Positions 31,501 through 46,500 of a stretch of 64,000 nucleotides of DNA are shown piece after piece (position 1 is the first letter of the stretch; every line of letters begins with the position of its first letter). Below the pieces are notes generated by a model. That model was not told where the DNA came from and made no database searches. It saw nothing but the letters and a program-made list of their open reading frames with translations. Both the position numbers and the translations under genes were made by a program. The stretch is from Apostichopus japonicus (lineage: Eukaryota; Echinodermata; Holothuroidea; Aspidochirotida; Stichopodidae). The DNA lies in NCBI RefSeq assembly GCF_037975245.1, contig NC_092580.1, positions 34,563,001-34,627,000 of the forward strand, read 5' to 3'.

Positions 31501-34500
31501 TAGGACAGAATCTTCAATACAGAGATCAGAGGCATTAATTCATACTTTTTAAAGCGGAGAGTAGAAAAATTTTGAGACAGCCTATCTTGTTTGAGATAGA
31601 CTTTAGCGACTGACCAAGCAACCTTTGGAGTGTAAATGTACAAAAGCAGCAATTGTCTTATAATTACAACTGTACACTGAAAACTATCTCAACATTTGTT
31701 TATTAGTCACACCTTGATGGGTGTGTAAGACACGCTGAAAAAAGCTCCAATTTTGAGCGACTTTGGCACTGATTTGAGACCGGCAGAGATAAATTTGGAA
31801 TTAGATGATGAAGCTGATCTTGTTATAGCAGGATTTATAGCAATCAAAGAAGAACTGCTTTCAGGTAGTAACATTAATGACGCCAGAACAAAAACTCATT
31901 TATTTAAGTTTATTCCTGTTTTCTATTCTTGTTTGAAATAGGACTATTTTTTTTTTAACATAAACTTAGAGGAATTAATCTACTTCATGTGAAGACAATA
32001 TAATATTATTAGTAACTGTATGCTTGTATTTACAGTTAATAACAGATTAAGTCATCCATTTGTTTATTCATATGAATAGTAACAAGATGATGTTTCTGTC
32101 ATTAAAAATATTCTATTTCAATTCAAGATTGACATTATGTCCTTTCTTGACCTCCTTCATCCAACTTGAATGTATTTTGCTAGTACAAGTAAACAGGAAG
32201 TTGTCATTATCTGAAGGTGCGATCATCAAGTTCATTTGGAGGGAAACCTTTGACAGTTAATGATCATTTCTTCAAGTCTACTGCTATATTAACTCAAACA
32301 CCAGAGCCTTTTATCATTATGTCTGCGATATTTATCACCACAATTGTAACCTCTTGTGGCCTTATGAAGTATCCATTGTGTCACCATTCTGCGATAAGTA
32401 TACTTATTATGTGTCAAATTCTACAGAGAGAAAGGTTACACGTAGGTGATGAACTGTCATAGCATAAATCCCACTCATCACCTATTCATAATGTAGAAAA
32501 GAAGGTAGCACATGTATGCAAAAGATTGCAGGCTGGTTAAAGAGAGAAGGCGATGATAGAACGTCTGTGAAAGAGAGACTAGAAGATATCGTGTCCATTA
32601 ACATAGATAAGTAGACAGCACGTCTGTCAAAGAGAGACAAGAAGATATCGTGTCCATTAACATAGATAAGTAGACAGCACGTCTGTCAAAGAGAGACAAG
32701 AAGATATCGTGTCCGTTAACCTAGATAAGTAGACAGCACGTCTGTCAAAGAGAGACAAGAAGATATCGTGTCCGTTAACCTAGATAAGTAGACAGCACGT
32801 CTGTCAAAGAGAGACAAGAAGATATCGTGTCCGTTAACCTAGATAAGTGGACAGCACGTCTGTCAAAGAGAGACAAGAAGATATCGTGTCCGTTAACCTA
32901 GATAAGTGGACAGCACGTCTGTCAAAGAGAGACAAGAAGATATCGTGTCCGTTAACCTAGATAAGTGGACAGCACGTCTGTCAAAGAGAGACAAGAAGAT
33001 ATCGTGTCCGTTAACCTAGATAAGTGGACAGCACGTCTGTCAAAGAGAGACAAGAAGATATCGTGTCCGTTAACCTAGATAAGTGGACAGCACGTCTGTC
33101 AAAGAGAGACAAGAAGATATCGTGTCCGTTAACCTAGATAAGTGGACAGCACGTCTGTCAAAGAGAGACAAGAAGATATCGTGTCCGTTAACCTAGATAA
33201 GTGGACAGCACGTCTGTCAAAGAGAGACAAGAAGATATCGTGTCCGTTAACCTAGATAAGTGGACGGCACGTCTGTCAAAGAGAGACAAGAAGATATCGT
33301 GTCCGTTAACCTAGATAAGTGGACGGCACGTCTGTCAAAGAGAGACAAGAAGATATCGTGTCCGTTAACCTAGATAAGTGGACGGCACGTCTGTCAAAGA
33401 GAGACAAGAAGATATCGTGTCCGTTAACCTAGATAAGTGGACGGCACGTCTGTCAAAGAGAGACAAGAAGATATCGTGTCCGTTAACCTAGATAAGTGGA
33501 CGGCACGTCTGTCAAAGAGAGACAAGAAGATATCGTGTCCGTTAACCTAGATAAGTGGACGGCACGTCTGTCAAAGAGAGACAAGAAGATATCGTGTCCG
33601 TTAACCTAGATAAGTGGACGGCACGTCTGTCAAAGAGAGACAAGAAGATATCGTGTCCGTTAACCTAGATAAGTGGACGGCACGTCTGTCAAAGAGAGAC
33701 AAGAAGATATCGTGTCCGTTAACCTAGATAAGTGGACGGCACGTCTGTCAAAGAGAGACAAGAAGATATCGTGTCCGTTAACCTAGATAAGTGGACGGCA
33801 CGTCTGTCAAAGAGAGACAAGAAGATATCGTGTCCGTTAACCTAGATAAGTGGACGGCACGTCTGTCAAAGAGAGACAAGAAGATATCGTGTCCGTTAAC
33901 CTAGATAAGTGGACGGCACGTCTGTCAAAGAGAGACAAGAAGATATCGTGTCCGTTAACCTAGATAAGTGGACGGCACGTCTGTCAAAGAGAGACAAGAA
34001 GATATCGTGTCCGTTAACCTAGATAAGTGGACGGCACGTCTGTCAAAGAGAGACAAGAAGATATCGTGTCCGTTAACCTAGATAAGTGGACGGCACGTCT
34101 GTCAAAGAGAGACAAGAAGATATCGTGTCCGTTAACCTAGATAAGTGGACGGCACGTCTGTCAAAGAGAGACAAGAAGATATCGTGTCCGTTAACCTAGA
34201 TAAGTGGACGGCACGTCTGTCAAAGAGAGACAAGAAGATATCGTGTCCGTTAACCTAGATAAGTGGACGGCACGTCTGTCAAAGAGAGACAAGAAGATAT
34301 CGTGTCCGTTAACCTAGATAAGTGGACGGCACGTCTGTCAAAGAGAGACAAGAAGATATCGTGTCCGTTAACCTAGATAAGTGGACGGCACGTCTGTCAA
34401 AGAGAGACAAGAAGATATCGTGTCCGTTAACCTAGATAAGTGGACGGCACGTCTGTCAAAGAGAGACAAGAAGATATCGTGTCCGTTAACCTAGATAAGT

Positions 34501-37500
34501 GGACGGCACGTCTGTCAAAGAGAGACAAGAAGATATCGTGTCCGTTAACCTAGATAAGTGGACGGCACGTCTGTCAAAGAGAGACAAGAAGATATCGTGT
34601 CCGTTAACCTAGATAAGTGGACGGCACGTCTGTCAAAGAGAGACAAGAAGATATCGTGTCCGTTAACCTAGATAAGTGGACGGCACGTCTGTCAAAGAGA
34701 GACAAGAAGATATCGTGTCCGTTAACCTAGATAAGTGGACGGCACGTCTGTCAAAGAGAGACAAGAAGATATCGTGTCCGTTAACCTAGATAAGTGGACG
34801 GCACGTCTGTCAAAGAGAGACAAGAAGATATCGTGTCCGTTAACCTAGATAAGTGGACGGCACGTCTGTCAAAGAGAGACAAGAAGATATCGTGTCCGTT
34901 AACCTAGATAAGTGGACGGCACGTCTGTCAAAGAGAGACAAGAAGATATCGTGTCCGTTAACCTAGATAAGTGGACGGCACGTCTGTCAAAGAGAGACAA
35001 GAAGATATCGTGTCCGTTAACCTAGATAAGTGGACGGCACGTCTGTCAAAGAGAGACAAGAAGATATCGTGTCCGTTAACCTAGATAAGTGGACGGCACG
35101 TCTGTCAAAGAGAGACAAGAAGATATCGTGTCCGTTAACCTAGATAAGTGGACGGCACGTCTGTCAAAGAGAGACAAGAAGATATCGTGTCCGTTAACCT
35201 AGATAAGTGGACGGCACGTCTGTCAAAGAGAGACAAGAAGATATCGTGTCCGTTAACCTAGATAAGTGGACGGCACGTCTGTCAAAGAGAGACAAGAAGA
35301 TATCGTGTCCGTTAACCTAGATAAGTGGACGGCACGTCTGTCAAAGAGAGACAAGAAGATATCGTGTCCGTTAACCTAGATAAGTGGACGGCACGTCTGT
35401 CAAAGAGAGACAAGAAGATATCGTGTCCGTTAACCTAGATAAGTGGACGGCACGTCTGTCAAAGAGAGACAAGAAGATATCGTGTCCGTTAACCTAGATA
35501 AGTGGACGGCACGTCTGTCAAAGAGAGACAAGAAGATATCGTGTCCGTTAACCTAGATAAGTGGACGGCACGTCTGTCAAAGAGAGACAAGAAGATATCG
35601 TGTCCGTTAACCTAGATAAGTGGACGGCACGTCTGTCAAAGAGAGACAAGAAGATATCGTGTCCGTTAACCTAGATAAGTGGACGGCACGTCTGTCAAAG
35701 AGAGACAAGAAGATATCGTGTCCGTTAACCTAGATAAGTGGACGGCACGTCTGTCAAAGAGAGACAAGAAGATATCGTGTCCGTTAACCTAGATAAGTGG
35801 ACGGCACGTCTGTCAAAGAGAGACAAGAAGATATCGTGTCCGTTAACCTAGATAAGTGGACGGCACGTCTGTCAAAGAGAGACAAGAAGATATCGTGTCC
35901 GTTAACCTAGATAAGTGGACGGCACGTCTGTCAAAGAGAGACAAGAAGATATCGTGTCCGTTAACCTAGATAAGTGGACGGCACGTCTGTCAAAGAGAGA
36001 CAAGAAGATATCGTGTCCGTTAACCTAGATAAGTGGACGGCACGTCTGTCAAAGAGAGACAAGAAGATATCGTGTCCGTTAACCTAGATAAGTGGACGGC
36101 ACGTCTGTCAAAGAGAGACAAGAAGATATCGTGTCCGTTAACCTAGATAAGTGGACGGCACGTCTGTCAAAGAGAGACAAGAAGATATCGTGTCCGTTAA
36201 CCTAGATAAGTGGACGGCACGTCTGTCAAAGAGAGACAAGAAGATATCGTGTCCGTTAACCTAGATAAGTGGACGGCACGTCTGTCAAAGAGAGACAAGA
36301 AGATATCGTGTCCGTTAACCTAGATAAGTGGACGGCACGTCTGTCAAAGAGAGACAAGAAGATATCGTGTCCGTTAACCTAGATAAGTGGACGGCACGTC
36401 TGTCAAAGAGAGACAAGAAGATATCGTGTCCGTTAACCTAGATAAGTGGACGGCACGTCTGTCAAAGAGAGACAAGAAGATATCGTGTCCGTTAACCTAG
36501 ATAAGTGGACGGCACGTCTGTCAAAGAGAGACAAGAAGATATCGTGTCCGTTAACCTAGATAAGTGGACGGCACGTCTGTCAAAGAGAGACAAGAAGATA
36601 TCGTGTCCGTTAACCTAGATAAGTGGACGGCACGTCTGTCAAAGAGAGACAAGAAGATATCGTGTCCGTTAACCTAGATAAGTGGACGGCACGTCTGTCA
36701 AAGAGAGACAAGAAGATATCGTGTCCGTTAACCTAGATAAGTGGACGGCACGTCTGTCAAAGAGAGACAAGAAGATATCGTGTCCGTTAACCTAGATAAG
36801 TGGACGGCACGTCTGTCAAAGAGAGACAAGAAGATATCGTGTCCGTTAACCTAGATAAGTGGACGGCACGTCTGTCAAAGAGAGACAAGAAGATATCGTG
36901 TCCGTTAACCTAGATAAGTGGACGGCACGTCTGTCAAAGAGAGACAAGAAGATATCGTGTCCGTTAACCTAGATAAGTGGACGGCACGTCTGTCAAAGAG
37001 AGACAAGAAGATATCGTGTCCGTTAACCTAGATAAGTGGACGGCACGTCTGTCAAAGAGAGACAAGAAGATATCGTGTCCGTTAACCTAGATAAGTGGAC
37101 GGCACGTCTGTCAAAGAGAGACAAGAAGATATCGTGTCCGTTAACCTAGATAAGTGGACGGCACGTCTGTCAAAGAGAGACAAGAAGATATCGTGTCCGT
37201 TAACCTAGATAAGTGGACGGCACGTCTGTCAAAGAGAGACAAGAAGATATCGTGTCCGTTAACCTAGATAAGTGGACGGCACGTCTGTCAAAGAGAGACA
37301 AGAAGATATCGTGTCCGTTAACCTAGATAAGTGGACGGCACGTCTGTCAAAGAGAGACAAGAAGATATCGTGTCCGTTAACCTAGATAAGTGGACGGCAC
37401 GTCTGTCAAAGAGAGACAAGAAGATATCGTGTCCGTTAACCTAGATAAGTGGACGGCACGTCTGTCAAAGAGAGACAAGAAGATATCGTGTCCGTTAACC

Positions 37501-40500
37501 TAGATAAGTGGACGGCACGTCTGTCAAAGAGAGACAAGAAGATATCGTGTCCGTTAACCTAGATAAGTGGACGGCACGTCTGTCAAAGAGAGACAAGAAG
37601 ATATCGTGTCCGTTAACCTAGATAAGTGGACGGCACGTCTGTCAAAGAGAGACAAGAAGATATCGTGTCCGTTAACCTAGATAAGTGGACGGCACGTCTG
37701 TCAAAGAGAGACAAGAAGATATCGTGTCCGTTAACCTAGATAAGTGGACGGCACGTCTGTCAAAGAGAGACAAGAAGATATCGTGTCCGTTAACCTAGAT
37801 AAGTGGACGGCACGTCTGTCAAAGAGAGACAAGAAGATATCGTGTCCGTTAACCTAGATAAGTGGACGGCACGTCTGTCAAAGAGAGACAAGAAGATATC
37901 GTGTCCGTTAACCTAGATAAGTGGACGGCACGTCTGTCAAAGAGAGACAAGAAGATATCGTGTCCGTTAACCTAGATAAGTGGACGGCACGTCTGTCAAA
38001 GAGAGACAAGAAGATATCGTGTCCGTTAACCTAGATAAGTGGACGGCACGTCTGTCAAAGAGAGACAAGAAGATATCGTGTCCGTTAACCTAGATAAGTG
38101 GACGGCACGTCTGTCAAAGAGAGACAAGAAGATATCGTGTCCGTTAACCTAGATAAGTGGACGGCACGTCTGTCAAAGAGAGACAAGAAGATATCGTGTC
38201 CGTTAACCTAGATAAGTGGACGGCACGTCTGTCAAAGAGAGACAAGAAGATATCGTGTCCGTTAACCTAGATAAGTGGACGGCACGTCTGTCAAAGAGAG
38301 ACAAGAAGATATCGTGTCCGTTAACCTAGATAAGTGGACGGCACGTCTGTCAAAGAGAGACAAGAAGATATCGTGTCCGTTAACCTAGATAAGTGGACGG
38401 CACGTCTGTCAAAGAGAGACAAGAAGATATCGTGTCCGTTAACCTAGATAAGTGGACGGCACGTCTGTCAAAGAGAGACAAGAAGATATCGTGTCCGTTA
38501 ACCTAGATAAGTGGACGGCACGTCTGTCAAAGAGAGACAAGAAGATATCGTGTCCGTTAACCTAGATAAGTGGACGGCACGTCTGTCAAAGAGAGACAAG
38601 AAGATATCGTGTCCGTTAACCTAGATAAGTGGACGGCACGTCTGTCAAAGAGAGACTAGAAGATATCGTGTCCGTTAACCTAGATAAGTGGACGGCACGT
38701 CTGTCAAAGAGAGACTAGAAGATATCGTGTCCGTTAACCTAGATAAGTGGACGGCACGTCTGTCAAAGAGAGACTAGAAGATATCGTGTCCGTTAACCTA
38801 GATAAGTGGACGGCACGTCTGTCAAAGAGAGACTAGAAGATATCGTGTCCGTTAACCTAGATAAGTGGACGGCACGTCTGTCAAAGAGAGACTAGAAGAT
38901 ATCGTGTCCGTTAACCTAGATAAGTGGACGGCACGTCTGTCAAAGAGAGACTAGAAGATATCGTGTCCGTTAACATAGATAAGTAGACGGCACGTGTGTT
39001 GAAGAGAGACTAGAAGATATCGTGTCCATTCACATAGATAAGTAGACGGCACGTGTGTTGAAGAGAGACTAGAAGATATCGTGTCCATTCACATAGATAA
39101 GTAGGCGGCACGTGTGTTAAAGAGAGACTAGAAGATATCGTGTCCGTTAACATAGATAAGTAGACGGCACGTCTGTTAAAGAGAGACTAGAAGATATCGT
39201 GTCCATTCACATAGATAAGTAGGCGGCATGTTTGTTAAAGAGAGACTAGAAGATAGAATATCTGTTCACATTATGTGTGGTCAGAAGATGACATGTCCAT
39301 TTAGACAAACACAGAGAAAGCATGAGTAATAAAGTGAGACCAGAAGTTATCAGTGTGCAACAATATTTCTTTTACAACTTTTATATTCCTTTTATAACAA
39401 AGTTTGCTACAGATTTCAACACCATGAAGTCCCTAAGAGTTCTTCTTAGAGTGTCTGTGTTCATGAAAGCATATCTAGACTTACCGTGTCAGTGATGTTA
39501 CACCCAGAGATGTCCACGCTAGCTAAGACAGGCATGTTACCCAGCATCTCTGCACCTGCATCAGTTATATGTTCACTGAAGCAGAATTTTCCATACACCA
39601 GGTTGTAACACCTGTTGATAGTAAGCAAAGGTTTGAAAGAGATTATGCCACAGAATGTCAAACTGATTCACTAAATCCCTCTTTCCAGGAGACCCAAATT
39701 ACCATTATACTAAAAATTAATTGTCTATTATCATGGTAACAACAGATACACTACACCAAACACAGTGGACTGTTTGATACTATTGATTAGGGTTACGAGA
39801 CATTCCAATTTTCCCAGACATATCCTTGTTTTTAATGGCTGACGTTGGTGTCTAGGTGAATTTATAATGCCTACAAATAATTGCCTACAATATCTGGATT
39901 TGAAATATCTTTAATTAACCAAGTCTGCCAATTTGACCAATTTTGCCGTAGAAAAATTGCTATTTTAGAAAACGTATTTGGCCGTAATATCAATCAAATA
40001 GGCCTTTAGTAAACAATATCATAATTCTGCAGATTTTTAGAATATATATGGCTGTAATGCTGGCAGCCCCTATTAGTATTATTGACATACAAGTTTGTAA
40101 AGAACCTGCATCCCTAAGTGTGACAGCTTGGACAGTGTGAAGTGAGGCACTGTACTAACTGCAGACGTTGGCAGTATCGTGCCTTAGACGTCCCTAAGTG
40201 TGACAGCTTGGACAGTGTGAAGTGAGGCACTGTACTAACTGCAGACGTTGGCAGTATCGTGCCTAAGACGTCTTAATGGATAAAACACCTTTGTGGTTTA
40301 TGTTACTCGAGTTAGAAGTTTATTTGACAACAAGATTAGGGCGTCCACAACATTAAATTACCATGAATTTCTACAAATGGCATTCCATTAAATTGTGTGT
40401 CTTGTGGAACTAAATTAATTATGATTAGTTGCTAGGACATATTTTTCTTGCATAAAAAGGTTTTAAATTGTTTGATTGGATCATGATATTCTGTTTCCGA

Positions 40501-43500
40501 GCTTTTAATAACTTCTGTTATGGCTCATAATGAACCTTACACAAGCAAGAAGAGAAATGAAGAGATGAATTTTTTGTAAATATAGCGAATCAGTAATGTT
40601 ACAGTATCAGGTCCTTACTTCTGAGTAATCTTCATGATGGATACATCAGTGACCCGGACACAATTGGAAAGATTAATCTCTCTAAGCTTGGGACCAGATG
40701 GACCTTCAACTAGATTTCTGACACCAGCATCGGTTATTCTGCAAATAAAACAAGTCATCAAAACATTAAATTGAAATCAATAAAGAGCAAACAATCCAAA
40801 TACAATCATAAGCACAACTATGTTTGCCAGTTTGACTTAAAATTGACTTGGAAATTGTCCCAGAGCTGTTTGGTTCTACTAAACTGTAGTTTTTAACTCA
40901 CTGATAATTTTAAGATTTCTTGGTGGCACACAAGGAGGAGACAGGACTAGTTAGATAAATTTGTCAGAATAATTATGTTAGATTAGAGGTGAGTAGTTGC
41001 ACCCTGCTAGGAGGGTTCCTAAACCTTATTAATGAAATATCAAACCATATATACCACCTAAAATAATGAAAGCCATAAAGCATAGTGGGTGGGGGTGAGG
41101 CCGTGAGAGTGGTGCGAAGTTTGTATATAGGATCTATTTCAGATGGGAAATGCACACCTCTTAATTCATATATAATGTAATATTTGCAGTAAGATGAATA
41201 CAAATTTCACTGTTGCACTGAAGATCAAGTTCATGCCCACCCCTAAATAACAGCGCTGATAGTGAACTCTTTCTTTTGTAGTTGATTCATCGCATAGCTC
41301 TTCTAGCAAATTACTCTGTTACAGTTATGACGTCGTCACTGTCATTTTACATTGCAGACCTACAGTCAAAAAAAAACTTTCTCTATGGTCTTTATTTGTT
41401 CTTTCTTGTCTTAACCTGTGTTGTGTCTAAATCACGTTAAAACATTTACCAAAAAAATACTGTGAACAATTTTCAATCTACAACATTTTCTTAAAATCCT
41501 TCATAGTAAATCAAAAACTTTGGAATGAATCTACGACCGGAGCAGGTGCTTGCCAATTATTAACACAGCACAGTGCTAGTATAGCATTGTGAGAACCTGT
41601 ACCTTTGCGATATTTGCTGGCATTGAACTGCTTTAGTGTTGTTTTTGATAGGTTAGGTTATTTTTCAACAGCAGATTGCTTGTAGTGCTAGCTTGAAATC
41701 GAGTCATCGCAAGTTAGGTTTTGATGGCGATTAATGGAACATCCAAGTGTAATCGCGACTACTGGTGATTAACTGATTACGACTATCAGCACTACAATAT
41801 GAGGTGCTGATCTGCCATTGTTTTTAGAGTCATACCTACAGACACTTACCTAATGCAATCAGCAAAGTTAAGAACGTTGATGTTCCTGCAGGGTGCCAAA
41901 GATTTCAGACTTGCATCGGTAATTCTTGGACAGTCAGTAATGTATAGATGCCTAATTTCTGAACACATCTTGCCCACATATTTAAAGGAGTTATCACTTA
42001 TTCTGTTGTTGCCTGTAGGGGAAACAAAACATAATGAAACTTAATATTTTTAGCAATTTCCAAAGTCCTTCATACCAATGTATCTTTTGTTGTCTTTCCA
42101 AATAAGTGTTACAAATATTAAATGACCAATCACAGATAACAAAGACAGTGCTATTTATTACAAAGATATGAAAACTCTTCAAATTAAATTAAGGAACATA
42201 TTTTCAAGCCTATAAGACTGAAACTGATATTTAAAAATGACCACCCCAAGCATCATTTTGCTTTATGCTTCTTCGCTCATTAACTTTCATTTTCAATATG
42301 AAAATACGAAGTAAAACTTGCCTTCAATTTTGATTTGCTGTAACTTTCTGTGCTGAGCAAGAGCCTTAAGAGACAGGTCTGTTATATTTGGAGTTTGGAG
42401 AAAGGAAACACTACGAATGTTACGGCACTTGGCTGTCAACATGAGAATGCAGTCATCTCTCAGAGTAGCACAATTATTCACTACCAAATGTTCCAGGTTG
42501 GAGCATCCACTGGCAATGTTCTTGTACCCAACTGATGTTATCTGGATAAATGTATCAGTAAACAATAGAAAATTATGCAAATCACTTTCACACATCTAAT
42601 AGATGTATGCTCGAGTAATGTGTTTAAGACACATCTCTGTGACATAATTAAGGATACTCGCACATTCACCCAACCAGATATAAAAAGTGATTGGCCAATT
42701 CATGGTTCCTCTTTTACAGCCTATCACAATGTTCCATAAAGTTCACTCAAAGCAACAAATCAGTGCTTACATGACTCAAGAAACAGTTCTATGACAATAT
42801 CTGCTATGAGCTTGATTTAATGGACAGTTTCTATTGTAACAAATACTAGATGTTATCTAGACAATATCCTTTAATTATATATTAATATAATAAATACTAC
42901 ATGTAAATCAAGGTACTATCCTTTAATTAAATATTAATATAATAAATACTAGATGTAATTATGGTACTAGCTTGTGATTTGACAATTACAACTAATGCAA
43001 TCATTCATATAGTTTGAAAGAGGTACAAACCTGGGCGGCTCCAGACAGGTCAATATATATTAGTTTACGGCAGCCTCTCCCCATAGCCAAATACTGCAGA
43101 CCTCTGTCACTGAATCTCCTGCAATAGGCTAAACTAAGGTATTGTAGATTCTTACAAGACCTGGTGAAGGGTCAAATACAACAGTATCGTAAAACAAGAG
43201 GTGTATCAAATAAAACAATGGGGCATTCTGTCTACTTAAATAACATAAACTGGAAATACATTACATTACTCTACAGGAAAAAACTACAAAATAACCTTCA
43301 TATTGGTGGTATTATTATGTTACTCAGTACCTAGAGAAAAACAACATAAATAACTTTTTCGTTGGTGGTATTATTATAATAGTCATTACCGAGAAAAAAT
43401 TATATAAATATTCATGTTCTTGGTGATATTATTATCATAATCAGTACCTAGAGAAAAATTACATAAATATTCATGATCCTGGTGATATTATTATAATAAT

Positions 43501-46500
43501 CAGTACGTAGAGAAATATTACATAAATATTCATGATCTTGGTGATATTATTATCATAATCAGTATCTAGAGAAAAATTACATAAATATTCATGATCTTGG
43601 TGATACTATAATTATAATAATCAGTACCTAGAGAAAACTTACATAAATATTCATGTTCTTGGTGATATTATTATAATAATAATCAGTACTAGAGTCGTCA
43701 TATAAATGAGAAATGAATATACAAACAATTTGAAGGAGAAACAACTTACGGAATGATACAAAAAGTAAATATAATTCAACTCATTGGAGAGAACAACAGC
43801 TGCATGTAATACCAAAAGATATTCTATGGCTAATATTACAATATTACATATTACAATCATCATGCCTTCCTATTATCAATCACAGTAATAAGTGGAAAAC
43901 TGCCTCCCCTCCCCCCCCCCCCCCTCCCAAACCAATACAGAGATCAATAAAGAACTTTCATTTCATATGGAAAGGCCATCTTTTCAGGGAATCAATTCAG
44001 ATACTGAACATCAAATTGATCAAGTATGCTTTCATTTTGATATATTGCTGATTCATATTCATGGGACCAGACTAGAAAAGTTTCTTTCAGCAAACTTCCT
44101 TCTGGTTCCTCTTCCTTTATTGTTCTGCCAATATTTTTGTATAATGTTAGTAATTAGCATACTCTGTATTCATTGTTATAACTGTATGTTTTGTAAAAGC
44201 TACAATTAAAGGAAAAAATAAACGAAACAAAATATTTATGATAAGTCATTATCAAATTCAGATACTGGAATGATGTCAGCATGAGAACATCCCATACCAG
44301 TTGTATATTACTTCTCTCCCTGTGTACTTACTTAGCCAGCAGTCTCAAGGTAGCGTCAGTGATATTTGTAAACGATATATTGAGATATAGTAAGATACTG
44401 CAACCTTCCAGAATATCTCGCATCACGTCATCATTCACTCCCACACATTCAGATAAATTCAGATCTTGCAAGTTACGACACTGACCTAAAAATATAAGAA
44501 CCATCAACTTTATATTACGGGTTGTATGAATGACTTTTGCTAAGGCAAGTTGAAGCAACAAAAATTTAAGGTAATTAATACCACGTTTGAGAAGGAAATA
44601 GGTTATATAAATAACTTTTGCTAAGGCAGGAGTAAGTTGAAGCAACAGAACTTTAAGGTAATTCTCACCACCTTTGATACAGAAGTAGGTTATATAAATT
44701 ACTTTTACTAGGCAGGAGTAAGCTGAAGCAACAAAACTTTAAGGTAATACTCAGTACGGAAATAGGTTAACCAAATAACAACCACAAGAGCTAAGGGAGT
44801 TTAAGTGATCTCATCATGGTAAAAATAGGACTGAGCAAGTTCTCCGGATAGAAGAATAAAGGCTTCATTATTGATGGAGACACATAAAAACGGTGACAAA
44901 GTATGGAACAGGAGTCGTCCAGAGGTATGCGGGGATCCTGAGGAGTACCTTTGCCTGATATGCCCATTTCAGACCATTGCTTAATCTTCAAGATAATCCT
45001 AGGAATTTGCACTAGGACAGGTGTGATGTGTAGCTACTAGACATAGCAAGGGAATCTGGAATTGTCAAACTTGATAAAGTACAAAAAAGTACAATACTGG
45101 AAACTGTATAAAGAAATGAAACAAATTAAACAGAGGCACAAATAATCATTAATTTTGGTGATCATATAATTATTGATCATCGATATTAGAGATTACTTAA
45201 CCAAACTACCAGCCCTGGTGATTGGAATATCCTGATCACAATTTCTTACCCACTGCATAATAAGCTGGTTTCGTGAGCTTTACACAAGCTCTCAGATTCA
45301 GATGTAGAAGATATGGTCTACACTTCTGGAGAAGTTTACAGGCCAATTTGTCAGTTGTTCTATAGAGGAGTAATGTAATAAAATTCTTATAGAAACCTTC
45401 AAACTTAGATACTAATAGCAGATGATTACATTTTCATAAATAATATTATACAATTACATCCTGTGTTTATATACTTCCAAGTTATTTCAATAGATAATCA
45501 TAAATAACTCAGCGAAATGTTGTGTAAAACTGCTATCTTCCAGTATTTCTTTTTGACAAAAGTGTTTTATAACAATTTGTAGTTAGTCTTACCAGTGAAT
45601 AAAACAATATATAAATTTATTCTTAAATGTAAGACTGCCAAGCATGATGACATTCTCTATTTAAAGTGTTGTAGACCAAGGTTAACTACTGGCATGTTGT
45701 TGAAAAGTGCTTCCTCAAGGCCTGACCAGAAAGTACAAAGAAACCATTGAACTTACTTTACTTTAATTGCTGACAGATTGACCTAGAAGAAAGAAACCAC
45801 AAATTTTGCTGAGATGAACGGGAAAACAACTCTTGAATTAATATTGACAATCAAGTATAGGCCTATATGCAAATAAGTTGAAAAATAGACGACGACAAAA
45901 CACAGAGAATGGAGCAAACTGATGCCAGAAAAATTACAAAAAAATTGCAATGGAATTACAATTTTTTTCTAACATTGCTCATTGTCTTGTATTTTGAATG
46001 ATACATACACCTCCCCAATTATTTTCTCTGTACTGGTCAATTTAGGTCAAATAGAGTGTATAGAAAAATGTGTCGGAACAAGCAAAGTCTTATGAAGCAT
46101 TTGGTCATTTCTTCCATCAAACTAACTTGCTAACATCATACGATGTCACATATCACATGCTGTTAGCCTAACATAATTTGATATCATCAATGTAAACCTA
46201 ACATAATATGATATTATATAATGTTAGCCTAACATCATATGATATCATCAATGCTAGCCTAACATAATATGATATCATCAATGCTAGCCTAACATAATAT
46301 GATATCATCAATGTTAGCCTAACATAATACGATATCATATAATGTTAGCCTAACATCATATGACTAACATAATGACATGACTTGACTTGCTGAATGGTCT
46401 GTTTACTACTAAGGTAACCTGGGCTGAGGGCTGATTAAATATTAATTGCTTGCTTCCAATTCTTCCAAACTACCACACATAATGATGTTGTACTCACCTT

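Noticed and set aside
30840-31652. Repetitive minus-strand frames with VHVESI-type motifs
   Set aside because: Translation of the 40-bp minisatellite; three units make 120 bases, which keeps frames open by chance.
32562-39260. CRISPR-like array
   Set aside because: Units are contiguous 59-mers with no variable spacers, and the window is plainly eukaryotic.
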